64,000 nucleotides of DNA from an uncultured Clostridia bacterium (GTDB taxonomy: Bacteria > Bacillota > Clostridia > Oscillospirales > Ruminococcaceae), in the NCBI GenBank assembly GCA_947630555.1, contig CANRIA010000004.1:1-64000 (forward strand), in the 5' to 3' direction. Numbering within the stretch: the stretch's first letter is position 1; every line of letters starts with the position of its first letter. Under the pieces are notes generated by a model, which was given only the letters and a program-made list of their open reading frames with translations, did not search any database and had not been told where the DNA came from. Positions 1-10,068 of this stretch are shown here, in pieces. Position numbers and translations under genes: made by a program.

Positions 1-48
1 TAAGATATTTAATTGCTCTGCATCATTTACTGTTGCAATTCTTACCAT
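1..48 (-). CDS. N-terminus of a possible GNAT-family acetyltransferase, truncated by window edge
   Basis: Reverse strand reads MVRIATVNDAEQLNIL from ATG at 48, with a GAGGTG RBS-like sequence upstream; start resembles GNAT N-termini. Confidence 0.4.
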   Translation of the reverse strand, partial: MVRIATVNDAEQLNIL

Positions 49-166
49 AATTACACCTCATCAAATTCCGATTTATTTTATTGTACCACAAACAGGCGTA
101 GTTTGTAAAGTGGGGTCTGTACAAAAGCAAAAAAATGTGCTACAATATAAGCATGGTGATATTTGC

Positions 167-1156
167 ATGAAGAACATCGAAAACATATACATCGGCAACG
201 TAATTATAAAAAAGACTGCCGCGCTTGCACCTATGGCTTCGGTGGCGGACACGGTGTACAGAACGCTTTGCAAGGAGTACGGCGCGAGCTATCTGGTAAG
301 CGAGATGGTATCTGCAAAGGGTATGTGCTACGGTGACAGAAAGACCGATGAGCTTTGCACGATAACGCACTCCGAGCGCCCTATGGCGATACAGCTTTTT
401 GGAGAAGACCCCGAGTTTATCGGCAGGGCGGTGCAGATGCTGGGAAAATTTTCGCCCGATATTATAGACATAAACATGGGCTGCCCCGTGCCGAAGGTGG
501 TAAACAACGGCGGCGGCAGCGCACTTATGAAAACGCCCGAAACCGCCTTCGCAATTGCAAAAGCGGCTGTGGAAAATGCATCTTGCCCCGTTACAGCAAA
601 AATTCGCGCAGGCTGGGACGAGGAAAACATAAACGCCGTATATATAGCGCAGGGTCTTGAAGCGGCAGGCGTAAAGGCTGTTGCAGTGCACGGCAGAACG
701 CGAAAGCAGTTTTACAGCGGCGAGGCTGACTGGGGCATTATAAAGCAAGTCAAGAAAAGTGTGAAAATACCCGTGATAGGCAACGGCGACGTTAAAAACG
801 CGCTTGACTGCGAAAGAATGTACAGCGAAACTGGCTGCGACCTTGTTATGATAGGCAGGGCATCTTACGGCAGACCGTGGGTGTTTAAGCAGGTGGAGCA
901 TTATTTTGAAACGGGCGAAATTTTGCCTGAACCGCCTCTTGAAGAGCGCATGAGGGTCATGCTCAGGCACGCGAGAATGCTGTGTGATACCCTTGGCGAG
1001 GAGCACGGTATGAGGGAAGCTAGAAAGCACGTTATATGGTATGTAAAGGGGCTGCCCGACAGCGCTAAGATACGCGCTAGCTGCTCTAATCTTAACGAAT
1101 ACACAAAGCTGGAGCAGATTGCGGCAGAGGTAATAAAAAGGGGAGAAAGACGGTAA
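167..1156 (+). CDS. dusB: tRNA-dihydrouridine synthase
   Basis: LAPMASVADTVYRTLCKEYGA, DINMGCPVPKV, GSALMKTPE, VHGRTRKQFYSGEADW, PVIGNGDV motifs; the internal ATG at 167 is a better start than 110. Confidence 0.93.
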   Translation: MKNIENIYIGNVIIKKTAALAPMASVADTVYRTLCKEYGASYLVSEMVSAKGMCYGDRKTDELCTITHSERPMAIQLFGEDPEFIGRAVQMLGKFSPDIIDINMGCPVPKVVNNGGGSALMKTPETAFAIAKAAVENASCPVTAKIRAGWDEENINAVYIAQGLEAAGVKAVAVHGRTRKQFYSGEADWGIIKQVKKSVKIPVIGNGDVKNALDCERMYSETGCDLVMIGRASYGRPWVFKQVEHYFETGEILPEPPLEERMRVMLRHARMLCDTLGEEHGMREARKHVIWYVKGLPDSAKIRASCSNLNEYTKLEQIAAEVIKRGERR

Positions 1157-1158
1157 AA

Positions 1159-2001
1159 ATGGACAGCGAAAAGGCAAAGCTTTATATAGTCGGCACGCCG
1201 ATAGGCAACCTTGGCGACATTACATACCGTGCGGTGGAAACGCTTAAAGCGGTGGACTTTGTGTGCGCCGAGGACACTAGAGTTACGGCGAAGCTATTAA
1301 ATTTTCTGGAGATAAAAAAGCCGCTGGTCAGCCACCACGAGCATAACAAAAAGCCCAGCTGCGAGGCGGTCGCGAACAGGATAATTGCAGGCGAGAACTG
1401 TGCGCTTGTTACCGATGCAGGTATGCCGTGCATATCAGACCCGGGCGAAGAAATGGTGAAATACTGCGCTGATATGGGCATTGAAGTTGTGGTAGTGCCC
1501 GGCCCTAGCGCGGCGATTTCGGCTCTTGCTATAAGCGGACTTGACACCTCGCGATTTTCGTTTCAGGGGTTTTTGTCAATGAACAGACCCTCGCGGTTTG
1601 AACAGCTTGAAAACGCCGCGAACATTCCCGACACGCTTATTTTTTACGAAGCGCCGCACAAACTGAGGGCGACTCTTGACGATATGCTGAAATATTTCGG
1701 TGACAGAAAAATTTCTCTTTGCCGCGAGCTTACGAAAATTCACGAGCAGGTGATAAGAACTACGATAGCTAAGGCGGTGGAGCGTTATGAAAACGAACTG
1801 CCCAAAGGTGAGTATGTACTTATAATAGAGGGCTGCAAAGAAAGGGTGGCAGCCGAAACGCTGGAAGATGCAATAGCGCAGGCAAAAGCGCTTGTAGACA
1901 AAGGTATGAAAAAGGCAGATGCGGCTAAACATACCGCAAAAACAAGCGGCTTTTCTAAAAGCGAGATTTATGCCGCCCTGCTGGAGAATAGCGATGAGTG
2001 A
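1159..2001 (+). CDS. rsmI: 16S rRNA (cytidine1402-2'-O)-methyltransferase
   Basis: YIVGTPIGNLGDITYRAVETLK, CAEDTRVTAKLLN, SDPGEEMV, VPGPSAAISALAISGL are RsmI hallmarks. Confidence 0.95.
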   Translation: MDSEKAKLYIVGTPIGNLGDITYRAVETLKAVDFVCAEDTRVTAKLLNFLEIKKPLVSHHEHNKKPSCEAVANRIIAGENCALVTDAGMPCISDPGEEMVKYCADMGIEVVVVPGPSAAISALAISGLDTSRFSFQGFLSMNRPSRFEQLENAANIPDTLIFYEAPHKLRATLDDMLKYFGDRKISLCRELTKIHEQVIRTTIAKAVERYENELPKGEYVLIIEGCKERVAAETLEDAIAQAKALVDKGMKKADAAKHTAKTSGFSKSEIYAALLENSDE

Positions 2002-2452
2002 ATTTATAGTAAGAAAAATGACAGCCGATGACATACCGCAGGTGGCAGCTTTAGAAAAAGAGCTTTTCACTATGCCGTGGAGCGAGCAGGCTTTTGCAGA
2101 CGAGCTTAATAACAGCACGGCTTCGATAGTTGTTGCGCAGGCAGGCGGAGAGATAGTCGGTTTTGCTGATATGCGAGAGATAGTGGGCGAGTGCTATATA
2201 AACAACGTCGGCGTAAAGATGAGGCATCGCAGAAAGGGCATAGGCAGGGCGCTTATGCAGGCTCTTGAAGACAGCGCGACCGACGAGGCGGAGTTTATAA
2301 CTCTTGAAGTGCGGCAGAGCAATGAAGCGGCAATAAGGCTATACAAAAGCATGGGATATATAAAAGTTGGCACGCGCAGGGGCTTTTACGAGCAGCCCGC
2401 AGAAGATGCCGACCTTATGACAAAATTCTTAAAACGGGTAGTGATGAAATGA
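1994..2452 (+). CDS. rimI: ribosomal protein S18-alanine N-acetyltransferase-like GNAT
   Basis: GNAT fold (HRRKGIGRALMQAL, LEVRQSNEAAIRLYKSMGY); directly upstream of tsaD; start ATG 1994 overlaps the rsmI stop. Confidence 0.85.
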   Translation: MSEFIVRKMTADDIPQVAALEKELFTMPWSEQAFADELNNSTASIVVAQAGGEIVGFADMREIVGECYINNVGVKMRHRRKGIGRALMQALEDSATDEAEFITLEVRQSNEAAIRLYKSMGYIKVGTRRGFYEQPAEDADLMTKFLKRVVMK

Positions 2453-3468
2453 AGATACTTGCAATAGAAAGTTCTTGCGACGAGACCGCTTGCGCAGTGG
2501 TTGAGGACGGGCTTAATGTGCTTTCAAACGTTGTTGCAACGCAGATAGATGCGCACAGGCTGTATGGGGGCGTTGTGCCTGAGATAGCCTCGCGCATGCA
2601 CAGTGAGAGCATTTATGCCGTTGCGCAAAAGACTCTTGAAGATGCTAACTGTACAATTAAAGACACTGATGCAGTGGCGGTGACATATGCGCCTGGGCTT
2701 ATAGGTGCGCTGCTTGTCGGCATAAGTTTTGCAAAAGGGCTTGCCATGGCGGCAGGTAAACCGCTTATACCCGTTCACCACATAGCAGGGCACATAGCGG
2801 CGAATTATATCTCTCACCCTGATTTGAAGCCGCCCTACCTTTGCCTTGTCATAAGCGGCGGAAATACGAATATAGTTCATGTTGAGGACTACACAAAGTT
2901 TACCGTGTTGGGCAGAACGCGCGACGATGCGGCAGGGGAGGCTCTTGACAAGGCAGCGCGAATGATAGGTTTTGAATACCCCGGCGGAAAATATATAGAC
3001 GAAGCTGCAAAAAAAGGCGACCCGACAGCATATTCTTTCCCTCACCCGAAGGTGGCAGGCAGTGAGTTTGACTTTTCTTTTTCGGGGCTAAAAACTGCGG
3101 TGGTGAATCTCGTTCATAACGCACAGCAGCGCGGCGAGGAGCTTTCGCAGTGCGATATTGCGGCATCTTATCAAAAGACAGTGTGCGATATTCTTGTGCA
3201 GAAAACCATGCTTGCCGCTGACAGATACGGTTTTAAAAAGCTTTCGGTAGTGGGCGGCGTATCTGCAAACAGCGGCGTGAGAGCAGCTATGGAAAAAGCC
3301 TGCGGCGAGCGCGGTATAAAGCTGTATCTGCCGGAGATTAAATACTGCGGCGACAATGCCGCCATGATAGGCTGCCAGGCTTATTATGACTATCTTGCAG
3401 GCAGGCGCGCAGATGAGAGCTTAAATGGCATTGCAACTCTGCCGCTTGACAGCATTTATGGAGAGTAA
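2449..3468 (+). CDS. tsaD: tRNA N6-adenosine threonylcarbamoyltransferase
   Basis: ILAIESSCDETACAVV, PGLIGALLVG, HHIAGHIAAN, SGGNT, VGGVSANSGVR. Confidence 0.97.
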   Translation: MKILAIESSCDETACAVVEDGLNVLSNVVATQIDAHRLYGGVVPEIASRMHSESIYAVAQKTLEDANCTIKDTDAVAVTYAPGLIGALLVGISFAKGLAMAAGKPLIPVHHIAGHIAANYISHPDLKPPYLCLVISGGNTNIVHVEDYTKFTVLGRTRDDAAGEALDKAARMIGFEYPGGKYIDEAAKKGDPTAYSFPHPKVAGSEFDFSFSGLKTAVVNLVHNAQQRGEELSQCDIAASYQKTVCDILVQKTMLAADRYGFKKLSVVGGVSANSGVRAAMEKACGERGIKLYLPEIKYCGDNAAMIGCQAYYDYLAGRRADESLNGIATLPLDSIYGE

Positions 3469-3472
3469 TAAA

Positions 3473-4510
3473 ATGGACAATATATCTTTGCTTGACAAGC
3501 TGGAAAAACAGCTTTTGGAAAAGGACGAGTTTGTATCTTTGATATCTTCACATACCGAAGAAGATGCGCAGTATGCGGCACAAAAGGCACGCGGCATTGC
3601 ACAAAGCATTTACGGCAGATCGGTGTATATCAGAGGTCTTATAGAAGTTTCAAACTACTGCAAAAATGACTGTTACTACTGTGGTATACGGCGGTCAAAC
3701 CTTAAATGCGAGCGCTACAGGCTTACAAAAGAAGATATTTTGGATTGCTGCGAGCACGGCAGTCAGCTTGGTCTGCACACGTTTGTTTTGCAGGGTGGGG
3801 AAGACCTTCACTACAGCTGCGGCGAGATATGCGACATTGTGAGCAGTATAAAAAAACTTCACCCCGACTGCTGCGTTACGCTTTCGATAGGTGAAAAAAG
3901 TTATGAGGAATACAAGGCGTACCGTGAGGCAGGTGCAGACAGGTATCTCTTGCGGCACGAAACGGCAAATGAATGGCACTACTCAAAGCTTCACCCACAA
4001 AGCATGAGCCTTAAAAACCGCATGAACTGCCTTTTGCAGCTGAAAGAACTGGGCTTTCAGACGGGCGCAGGAATGATGGTAGGCACGCCTTTTCAGACGG
4101 CTGAGCATTTAGCAGAGGATATGATATATCTTGGAACACTAAAGCCGCATATGGTGGGAATAGGCCCTTTCATACCGCACAAAGATACGCCGTTTGCAAA
4201 TGAAAAAAGCGGCAATGTTGACCTTACCGTGTTTTTGCTTTCTCTATCAAGAATTATGCTGCCGCACGCTCTTATACCTGCCACAACGGCTCTGGGAACG
4301 GCAAGCGGCACCGGCAGAGAGCGCGGTATACTGGCAGGTGCGAACGTTATAATGCCGAACCTGTCGCCTATGTCGGTAAGAAAAAAATATATGCTTTATG
4401 ACGGCAAAATTTCTACAGGCAGCGAAAGCGCAGATGCCCTTAAAGACCTTGCCAGCCGCATGGAAAGCATAGGCTATCACATAGACCTCTCACGCGGAGA
4501 CCATAAATAA
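3473..4510 (+). CDS. hydE: [FeFe]-hydrogenase maturation radical SAM protein HydE-like
   Basis: IRGLIEVSNYCKNDCYYCGIRRSN (CxxxCxxC), VLQGGED, LRHETAN, TTALGTASGTGRERGILAGANVIMPNLSP. Confidence 0.88.
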   Translation: MDNISLLDKLEKQLLEKDEFVSLISSHTEEDAQYAAQKARGIAQSIYGRSVYIRGLIEVSNYCKNDCYYCGIRRSNLKCERYRLTKEDILDCCEHGSQLGLHTFVLQGGEDLHYSCGEICDIVSSIKKLHPDCCVTLSIGEKSYEEYKAYREAGADRYLLRHETANEWHYSKLHPQSMSLKNRMNCLLQLKELGFQTGAGMMVGTPFQTAEHLAEDMIYLGTLKPHMVGIGPFIPHKDTPFANEKSGNVDLTVFLLSLSRIMLPHALIPATTALGTASGTGRERGILAGANVIMPNLSPMSVRKKYMLYDGKISTGSESADALKDLASRMESIGYHIDLSRGDHK

Positions 4511-4548
4511 AAGCGACCGCCCTGCATCAAAGCAGAGCGGTATTTTAT
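4509..4548 (+). terminator. putative terminator after hydE
   Basis: Imperfect hairpin gaccgccctgc/gcagagcggt followed by a T-rich stretch. Confidence 0.5.
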
Positions 4549-4561
4549 AGCTGTAAATTTA

Positions 4562-5635
4562 TCAGTCATACTGAATTTCTTCAACGGTGTAGCCTGCATC
4601 TTCAAGACCTTTGAGAATGCCCGTTTCGCCGTAAAAATGCGCCGCGCCGACAACGTAGAACACATTCTGTCCGCCGTCTATCATATCTTTGGCTTTTTCT
4701 ATCATGCCTGCGTTGCGGTCGTCGAGCAGCTGTTTGTTGTAGTTATCAATCATGGCTTGCAGCTCATCGCTTATCTCAATTTCAATGTCGTCAAACTCGT
4801 CTTCGGTCTCAATATACTCTTTCATGTCGCCTGCTTTCCAAAGCTCAAACGACTTTTTAAGTTCCTCGCACTGGTCTTCATAGTAGTAAACGTATGATTC
4901 CAGCATAAATTCGTTAAACTCGTCGGGCTGAGTATACAAAAGCTCATTTTGAAATTCCGCCGACTCTATCTCAATAATATCTTTGTTTTCTTCGTGAGCG
5001 GTGGTGAGCATCTGCATATCAAGTCCCTTGGTGCTGTCAAGACCTGCATTCATCATCATAGCCGATTCTATCAGAGATGACCACATGGTAACGTTGTACA
5101 TATCATACAGCGGAAAATACAGCCCCTCGTCGATAAGTATCTGTTTGGCAGATTCATAAAGGTCTGCATCTATGTGGTCTGCAATGGTGGTGCCGTCTTG
5201 GTATATCATGCTTTCCGCAAGCTCCATCTGCGAATCAAAGTCGCCCATATATGCGTAAATATCGCACTCTACTGCAAGGCTGTCACTGGCGTTGTAAGCA
5301 TCGGTTATCTCATTCGGCAGTGGATAACAGCTGTCGTCAAGCGCGTGCATTGAGCCTAAAAAGTAAACGGTGTTGCCCTTTTCGCCTTCTACCTTCCACA
5401 TGGCAGGGGTAATGTCTGCTTCATCTTCCGTCGGTTCTGGCTGAGAAGAGCTTTCAGTCGTAGTTTCAGCCTGAGATGAGCTTTCGAGAGCGGCAGTTGT
5501 AACGGTAGTTTCCGCTGCCGAAGAGCTGTCAGCCTGCGATGAAGATACTACAGAAGAATTGTCTTTGTCAGAGCAGCCTGCCGCGCACAGGCACATTGTC
5601 AGCGCCACGGCGGCGCATAATATTTTTTTGTACAT
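4562..5635 (-). CDS. TraB/GumN-family lipoprotein
   Basis: Lipobox (LCAAGC), Ser/Thr-rich linker, MWKVEGEKGNTVYFLGSMHALDDSCYPLP...ECDIY and FYVVGAAHFYGETGI typical of TraB/GumN. Confidence 0.85.
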   Translation of the reverse strand: MYKKILCAAVALTMCLCAAGCSDKDNSSVVSSSQADSSSAAETTVTTAALESSSQAETTTESSSQPEPTEDEADITPAMWKVEGEKGNTVYFLGSMHALDDSCYPLPNEITDAYNASDSLAVECDIYAYMGDFDSQMELAESMIYQDGTTIADHIDADLYESAKQILIDEGLYFPLYDMYNVTMWSSLIESAMMMNAGLDSTKGLDMQMLTTAHEENKDIIEIESAEFQNELLYTQPDEFNEFMLESYVYYYEDQCEELKKSFELWKAGDMKEYIETEDEFDDIEIEISDELQAMIDNYNKQLLDDRNAGMIEKAKDMIDGGQNVFYVVGAAHFYGETGILKGLEDAGYTVEEIQYD

Positions 5636-5656
5636 TAAAATTGCTTCCTTTCAGAA

Positions 5657-6997
5657 TTATTGTTTAAAGCCGAACTTATTTTTCGCCTTTGCCTTGGCGT
5701 ATTTGCTTTTTCTTTCGCCGAAGTTTAAGTTCAGCGTGAATATTTTGTCTGATGTGAACATCTTCACAGCGCAGCCCATGCAGATTATAAGCAGCACAAG
5801 CTGATAGATCAGCCCTCCGAAATATGCTGGCATATCATGCAGTATAATGTTAGTCTGCGCCATAAATGTGTGGCTATACGGAATTGCATACAGTACCCAC
5901 TTGAATGGTCCGAGTGCGCTTATATCCGTAAACATAGAAATCATATAAGGTATCATTACCATGCCCATTATCGGCAGCAAAAGCGTTTGTGATGATTTCG
6001 CATCTTTTGCAAGCGCGCCCAGAATAAGCGATATTGCAAGCGTTATCAGGAGTGATAAGAACATCTGCGCCACGAGCATTATGTAACCGCCCATTGAAAG
6101 GTCAAGACCCAGCTGTGATACAACAGAGGAATCTATTGCGCCCGATATTGTGTCTGTCATGCCGCCCATCATGTCTTTAAAGCCTATCAGGAATGCCACA
6201 GCGTACAGAGCCGAAACTACAGATGCTGCCGTCATTTTTGCAAGCAGTACAGAAAGCCTGCTTATCGGCGCGGAGAGCAGCGTTTCAAGCGTTTTGTCTA
6301 TCTTCTCGGTAGCAACCGCGTTCATTATCATCTGCGAAGAATATATAATAAGCAGGAAGATAACTATCGGCACGAACATTGAAGACATCATAACGTATGC
6401 AGAAAGCATGGTAGCCGAAGCCTCAGCCTGCTTGTCGCCGACTATCGTGGTTTCTTTCAGCGCAACGGGGGCTTCAAGCATTAACATCTGCTCGGGTGTA
6501 ACGCCCATTTTTGTGTATACCACCGTCTTTACCGCGCTGTCTATAGCCGTTGTCGCCATCATCGAGCCGTCTTCCATATTGCCGGTAAGCGAAAGGCTCT
6601 CCAGCCGCGATACCATTTCAATATTAACGGGTTTAAGCTCTACACCTTCGCCCGAAGTTATAATATCCTGCATCTGCTTATCAAAGCCCTGCGGAATGAT
6701 TACAACGCTTGTAAGATCGAGGTCTTTGAGCTGTTTTACATAGTCATCGCCGGTAAGCTCAACTTCGTTTATTTCATAATCTGCGGCTTTCATAGCCTCA
6801 ATTATCGCGGCAGAAAACGTGCCTTTGTCCTGGTCGCAGATGTTTATCTTGCCCGTTTCTTCAGAGCTTTCTTCAATTTCGCTGTCCATAACAGAGCCCA
6901 GAGCCGTAAGACCGAAAACGCACAGCACCAGTATAACTATAGTAGTCGGGGTAAGAAGTTCTTTAAGCTCCTTCTTCAGAAGATACATGAATTTCAT
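5657..6997 (-). CDS. ABC-2 type transporter permease (NatB/CcmB-like)
   Basis: N- and C-terminal TM clusters, NAVATEKIDKTLETLLSAPISRLSVLLAKM motif. Confidence 0.88.
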   Translation of the reverse strand: MKFMYLLKKELKELLTPTTIVILVLCVFGLTALGSVMDSEIEESSEETGKINICDQDKGTFSAAIIEAMKAADYEINEVELTGDDYVKQLKDLDLTSVVIIPQGFDKQMQDIITSGEGVELKPVNIEMVSRLESLSLTGNMEDGSMMATTAIDSAVKTVVYTKMGVTPEQMLMLEAPVALKETTIVGDKQAEASATMLSAYVMMSSMFVPIVIFLLIIYSSQMIMNAVATEKIDKTLETLLSAPISRLSVLLAKMTAASVVSALYAVAFLIGFKDMMGGMTDTISGAIDSSVVSQLGLDLSMGGYIMLVAQMFLSLLITLAISLILGALAKDAKSSQTLLLPIMGMVMIPYMISMFTDISALGPFKWVLYAIPYSHTFMAQTNIILHDMPAYFGGLIYQLVLLIICMGCAVKMFTSDKIFTLNLNFGERKSKYAKAKAKNKFGFKQ

Positions 6998-7751
6998 TAT
7001 CCTTCACCACCCTTTCAAATACTTGTTCTAAGTTATCAACGCCGTACTGTGCTTTAAGCTGCGCAGGTGTGCCAACATTGAGCAGATGACCGTTTGCTAT
7101 AATGCCCACCCTGTCGCTTACAAATTCAATTTCAAGCATATTGTGAGAACTCAGCAGGAATCCCATTTTGTAAGTTGCCGCAAGATCTCTTATCATGCGC
7201 CTTATCTCCAGCGCGTTAAGTATGTCAAGACCGCTGGTGGGCTCGTCAAGTATAGCAAGTTTTGGGTGCGACATTACCGCGCGTGACAAAAGCAGCTTTC
7301 TTATCATACCGCGCGAGTAGCTGCCTATCTTGTCTTCCAGCCTGTCGCCCAGACCGCACATATCAACAGCGCGTTTAACGTATTCATCGGCTGATTGTTT
7401 GTCGGGAGCGAATATGCCTGCCATAAATTTCAGATAGTTCATGCCGGTCATCGACTTGTAAGCGCCTGCCTCGTCCGGCAGATAAGTTATATTCTCCCTG
7501 ACCTTATTAGGCTCGGTAAGAATACTGTGCCCTGCAACCAGAGCATCGCCCTCGGTGGCTTTCAGAAGCGTGGCTATCATTCTGATAGTGGTAGTTTTGC
7601 CTGCGCCGTTTGGGCCTATCAGCGCAAACACCTCGCCTGCGCGTATGTCAAACGACACCTTTTCGCTTGCGTAAACGCCCTTTTTGTACTGCTTTGAAAG
7701 TCCGCGCACTTCCAGAACGTTTTCCTCATTCGGCGGATAAGCATCTGTCAT
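6963..7751 (-). CDS. ABC transporter ATP-binding protein (NatA-like)
   Basis: Walker A GPNGAGKTT, SYSRGMIRKLLLSRA signature, LAILDEPTSGLD; start ATG 7751 (MTDAYPPNEEN) preferred over 7886. Confidence 0.92.
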   Translation of the reverse strand: MTDAYPPNEENVLEVRGLSKQYKKGVYASEKVSFDIRAGEVFALIGPNGAGKTTTIRMIATLLKATEGDALVAGHSILTEPNKVRENITYLPDEAGAYKSMTGMNYLKFMAGIFAPDKQSADEYVKRAVDMCGLGDRLEDKIGSYSRGMIRKLLLSRAVMSHPKLAILDEPTSGLDILNALEIRRMIRDLAATYKMGFLLSSHNMLEIEFVSDRVGIIANGHLLNVGTPAQLKAQYGVDNLEQVFERVVKDNEIHVSSEEGA

Positions 7752-7800
7752 GTTAATACCTCCATTATAAAATTGTTGATAAATTATAGTTGCGCTATCA

Positions 7801-8209
7801 GAAGTTAGAAGTGAGAAGTTAGAAGTTAGAAGTAAGAAATGTTTACTAAGGCTTTGCGACATTTTTTCATACCTGCGATTTACCAAGAGGCAAGAAGCAA
7901 GAACGCGCTAAACAGCCACCGCTCACCGCCACACTTTTCCACGCCCACTCACCCACATAATAGCACTTTCCCCTCACACCGCTGGAAGAATATACCGCCA
8001 GTGATTTCTCTTTTTAGATGGGTATGGGTTGGTTTTTAGAAGCAAGATAACGAGAAGAAAGAAGCAAGATGAGCGTTTTGAAAAATATGCACTAAACTGT
8101 AAAAAGCAATTTCTTGCCTCTTGCTTCTATCTAAAGTGCAGAAAAGACGGATTTGCACAAACGTTAGAAAGCATTTCTAACCTCTGACCTCTCACATCTA
8201 ACTTCTAAC
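7801..8209. repeat. Heptamer-repeat intergenic element with inverted ends
   Basis: Left end 7801-7841 GAAGTTA GAAGTGA GAAGTTA GAAGTTA GAAGTAA GAAATG; inverted counterpart at 8172-8209; second heptamer family CAAGARG at 7884-7904 (direct) and 8111-8128 (inverted). Confidence 0.75.
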
Positions 8210-8460
8210 TGATAACATCAGTTTACCACAGCGGCTTGATATTTGCAATAGTATTTTACATATTCTTCGCGATTTTCGGCAATTTTATCAATTGTTACAA
8301 TTGCATGGCTCTGCCGTTGTATAAAATGTCAATATAATTTACTACGAGATATTTTGCAAACTGTGTATATCTGATATATACAGTATAACATATTTATATC
8401 GTTCTGTCAATAGTTTAAACAAAATTTTTTTGAAAAATTTTTTCAATAGCTCTGTAAGCA

Positions 8461-8490
8461 CAAAAAAGACCGCAAAAACGGTCTTTTCTG
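8461..8490 (-). terminator. Terminator of leuCDB
   Basis: Hairpin aaaagaccg-caaaaa-cggtctttt just downstream of leuB. Confidence 0.75.
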
Positions 8491-8494
8491 CAAG

Positions 8495-9565
8495 TTATAT
8501 TTTTTCTGCTATAAGCCTTCCCATTTTTGAGCATGAGACCTGTTTGCAGCCTGCCGACATTATATCGGCGGTGCGGAAGTCTTCTTCAAGCGCCTGCGCA
8601 ACGGCGTTTTCAATAGCCTCAGCCTCCTGCGGCATATCAAAAGAGTATTTAAGCATCATAGCCGCCGAAAGAATGGTTGCTATAGGGTTTGCAATGTCTT
8701 TTCCTGCAATATCGGGCGCAGAGCCGTGAATAGGCTCGTAAAGACCCAGCGTTCCCTCGCCTAGAGAAGCAGACGGTATCATGCCAAGGCTGCCCGTTAT
8801 CATAGAAGCCTCATCTGAAAGAATATCGCCGAACAGGTTTTCGGTAACGATAACATCAAACTGCGAGGGGCAGTGAACAAGCTGCATGGCGGTGTTGTCA
8901 ACAAGCATATCGCCAAGCGTGATGTCGGGGTAATCTTTCGCAACTTCATGCACTATCTTTCTCCACAGCCGCGAGGTATCCAGCACATTCGCCTTGTCGA
9001 CCGAAGTCACCTTGCCGCGGCGTTTTCCTGCGAGATCAAAAGCCACGCGCGCAATGCGCTCTATCTCAAAATCGCTGTATGTCATGCAGTCGTTGGCGGT
9101 GGTTATGCCGTTTTCAGTCACCGTTGTGCGCTCGCCGAAGTACGCGCCGCCTATAAGCTCACGCACTATTATAAGGTCAAGACCGTCTTTGGTTATCTCG
9201 TCTTTCAAAGGGCAGGCATCTTTCAGCGGCGTAAAAAGTCTGGCAGGTCTTAAATTTGCAAAAAGCCCAAGAGCCTTGCGAATGCCCAGAAGCCCCGCTT
9301 CGGGGCGTTTTGAGCCCTCGCCTTTATCCCACTTCGGGCCGCCCACCGCGCCCAGCAGAACGCTGTCGCTAGCAAGGCATATGTCAACTGTCTCTTTCGG
9401 CAGAGGCTCGCCCGTTTCATCAATAGCGCAGCCGCCCATAAGTACATAAGAATATTCAAACTTGTGACCGAATTTTTCGGCGACTCTGTCAAGCACTGCT
9501 ATCGCCTGCTCGGTTATCTCGGGGCCTATGCCGTCGCCTTTTATAACGGCTATTTTCTTTGTCAT
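8495..9565 (-). CDS. leuB: 3-isopropylmalate dehydrogenase
   Basis: KIAVIKGDGIGPEITEQAI, LGAVGGPKWD, LLGIRKALGLFANLRPA, ENLFGDILSDEASMITGSLGMIPSASLG, YEPIHGSAPDIAGK. Confidence 0.97.
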   Translation of the reverse strand: MTKKIAVIKGDGIGPEITEQAIAVLDRVAEKFGHKFEYSYVLMGGCAIDETGEPLPKETVDICLASDSVLLGAVGGPKWDKGEGSKRPEAGLLGIRKALGLFANLRPARLFTPLKDACPLKDEITKDGLDLIIVRELIGGAYFGERTTVTENGITTANDCMTYSDFEIERIARVAFDLAGKRRGKVTSVDKANVLDTSRLWRKIVHEVAKDYPDITLGDMLVDNTAMQLVHCPSQFDVIVTENLFGDILSDEASMITGSLGMIPSASLGEGTLGLYEPIHGSAPDIAGKDIANPIATILSAAMMLKYSFDMPQEAEAIENAVAQALEEDFRTADIMSAGCKQVSCSKMGRLIAEKI

Positions 9566-9579
9566 GATCTGCGCTCCTT

Positions 9580-10056
9580 TCAAAGGGTGTTCAGCAAACC
9601 GCTGCTGTTTATTATGTTTATCAGAAATTCGGGGAACGGCTGCCCCTGATATGTCTCATTCTTAGTAACGTTTGTGATAACGCCCGTGTCAAAGTCAACG
9701 GTAACGCGGTCGCCGTCTTCAATGCCGTCGGCAGCTTCTGCACATTCTATAATAGGCAGACCTATATTTATTGCGTTGCGGTAGAATATGCGTGCAAAAG
9801 TTTTTGCTATAACGCATGAAACGCCTGCCGCTTTTATAGCCATCGGCGCGTGCTCTCTTGAAGAACCGCAGCCGAAGTTTGCCTGCGCCACTATAAGGTC
9901 GCCCTCATGCATCTTCTGATGAAAATCTTTGTCTATATCCTCCATGCAGTGGGCGGCAAGCTCCTGCGGATCGGAGGTGTTGAGATATCTTGCAGGGATT
10001 ATAACGTCGGTATCAACGTTGTTTCCGTATTTAATAGCTTTTCCGTCAGCTTTCAT
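9580..10056 (-). CDS. leuD: 3-isopropylmalate dehydratase small subunit
   Basis: [59 protein letters not shown]. Confidence 0.96.
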   Translation of the reverse strand: MKADGKAIKYGNNVDTDVIIPARYLNTSDPQELAAHCMEDIDKDFHQKMHEGDLIVAQANFGCGSSREHAPMAIKAAGVSCVIAKTFARIFYRNAINIGLPIIECAEAADGIEDGDRVTVDFDTGVITNVTKNETYQGQPFPEFLINIINSSGLLNTL

Positions 10057-10068
10057 AGCCGTGCCTCC

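Noticed and set aside
140-1177. 345-aa minus-strand ORF opposite dusB
   Set aside because: Cys/Arg/His-rich low-plausibility sequence, shadow of the well-supported dusB frame.
7839-8039. 66-aa ORF across the heptamer-repeat region
   Set aside because: No RBS, composition driven by repeats; treated as non-coding.
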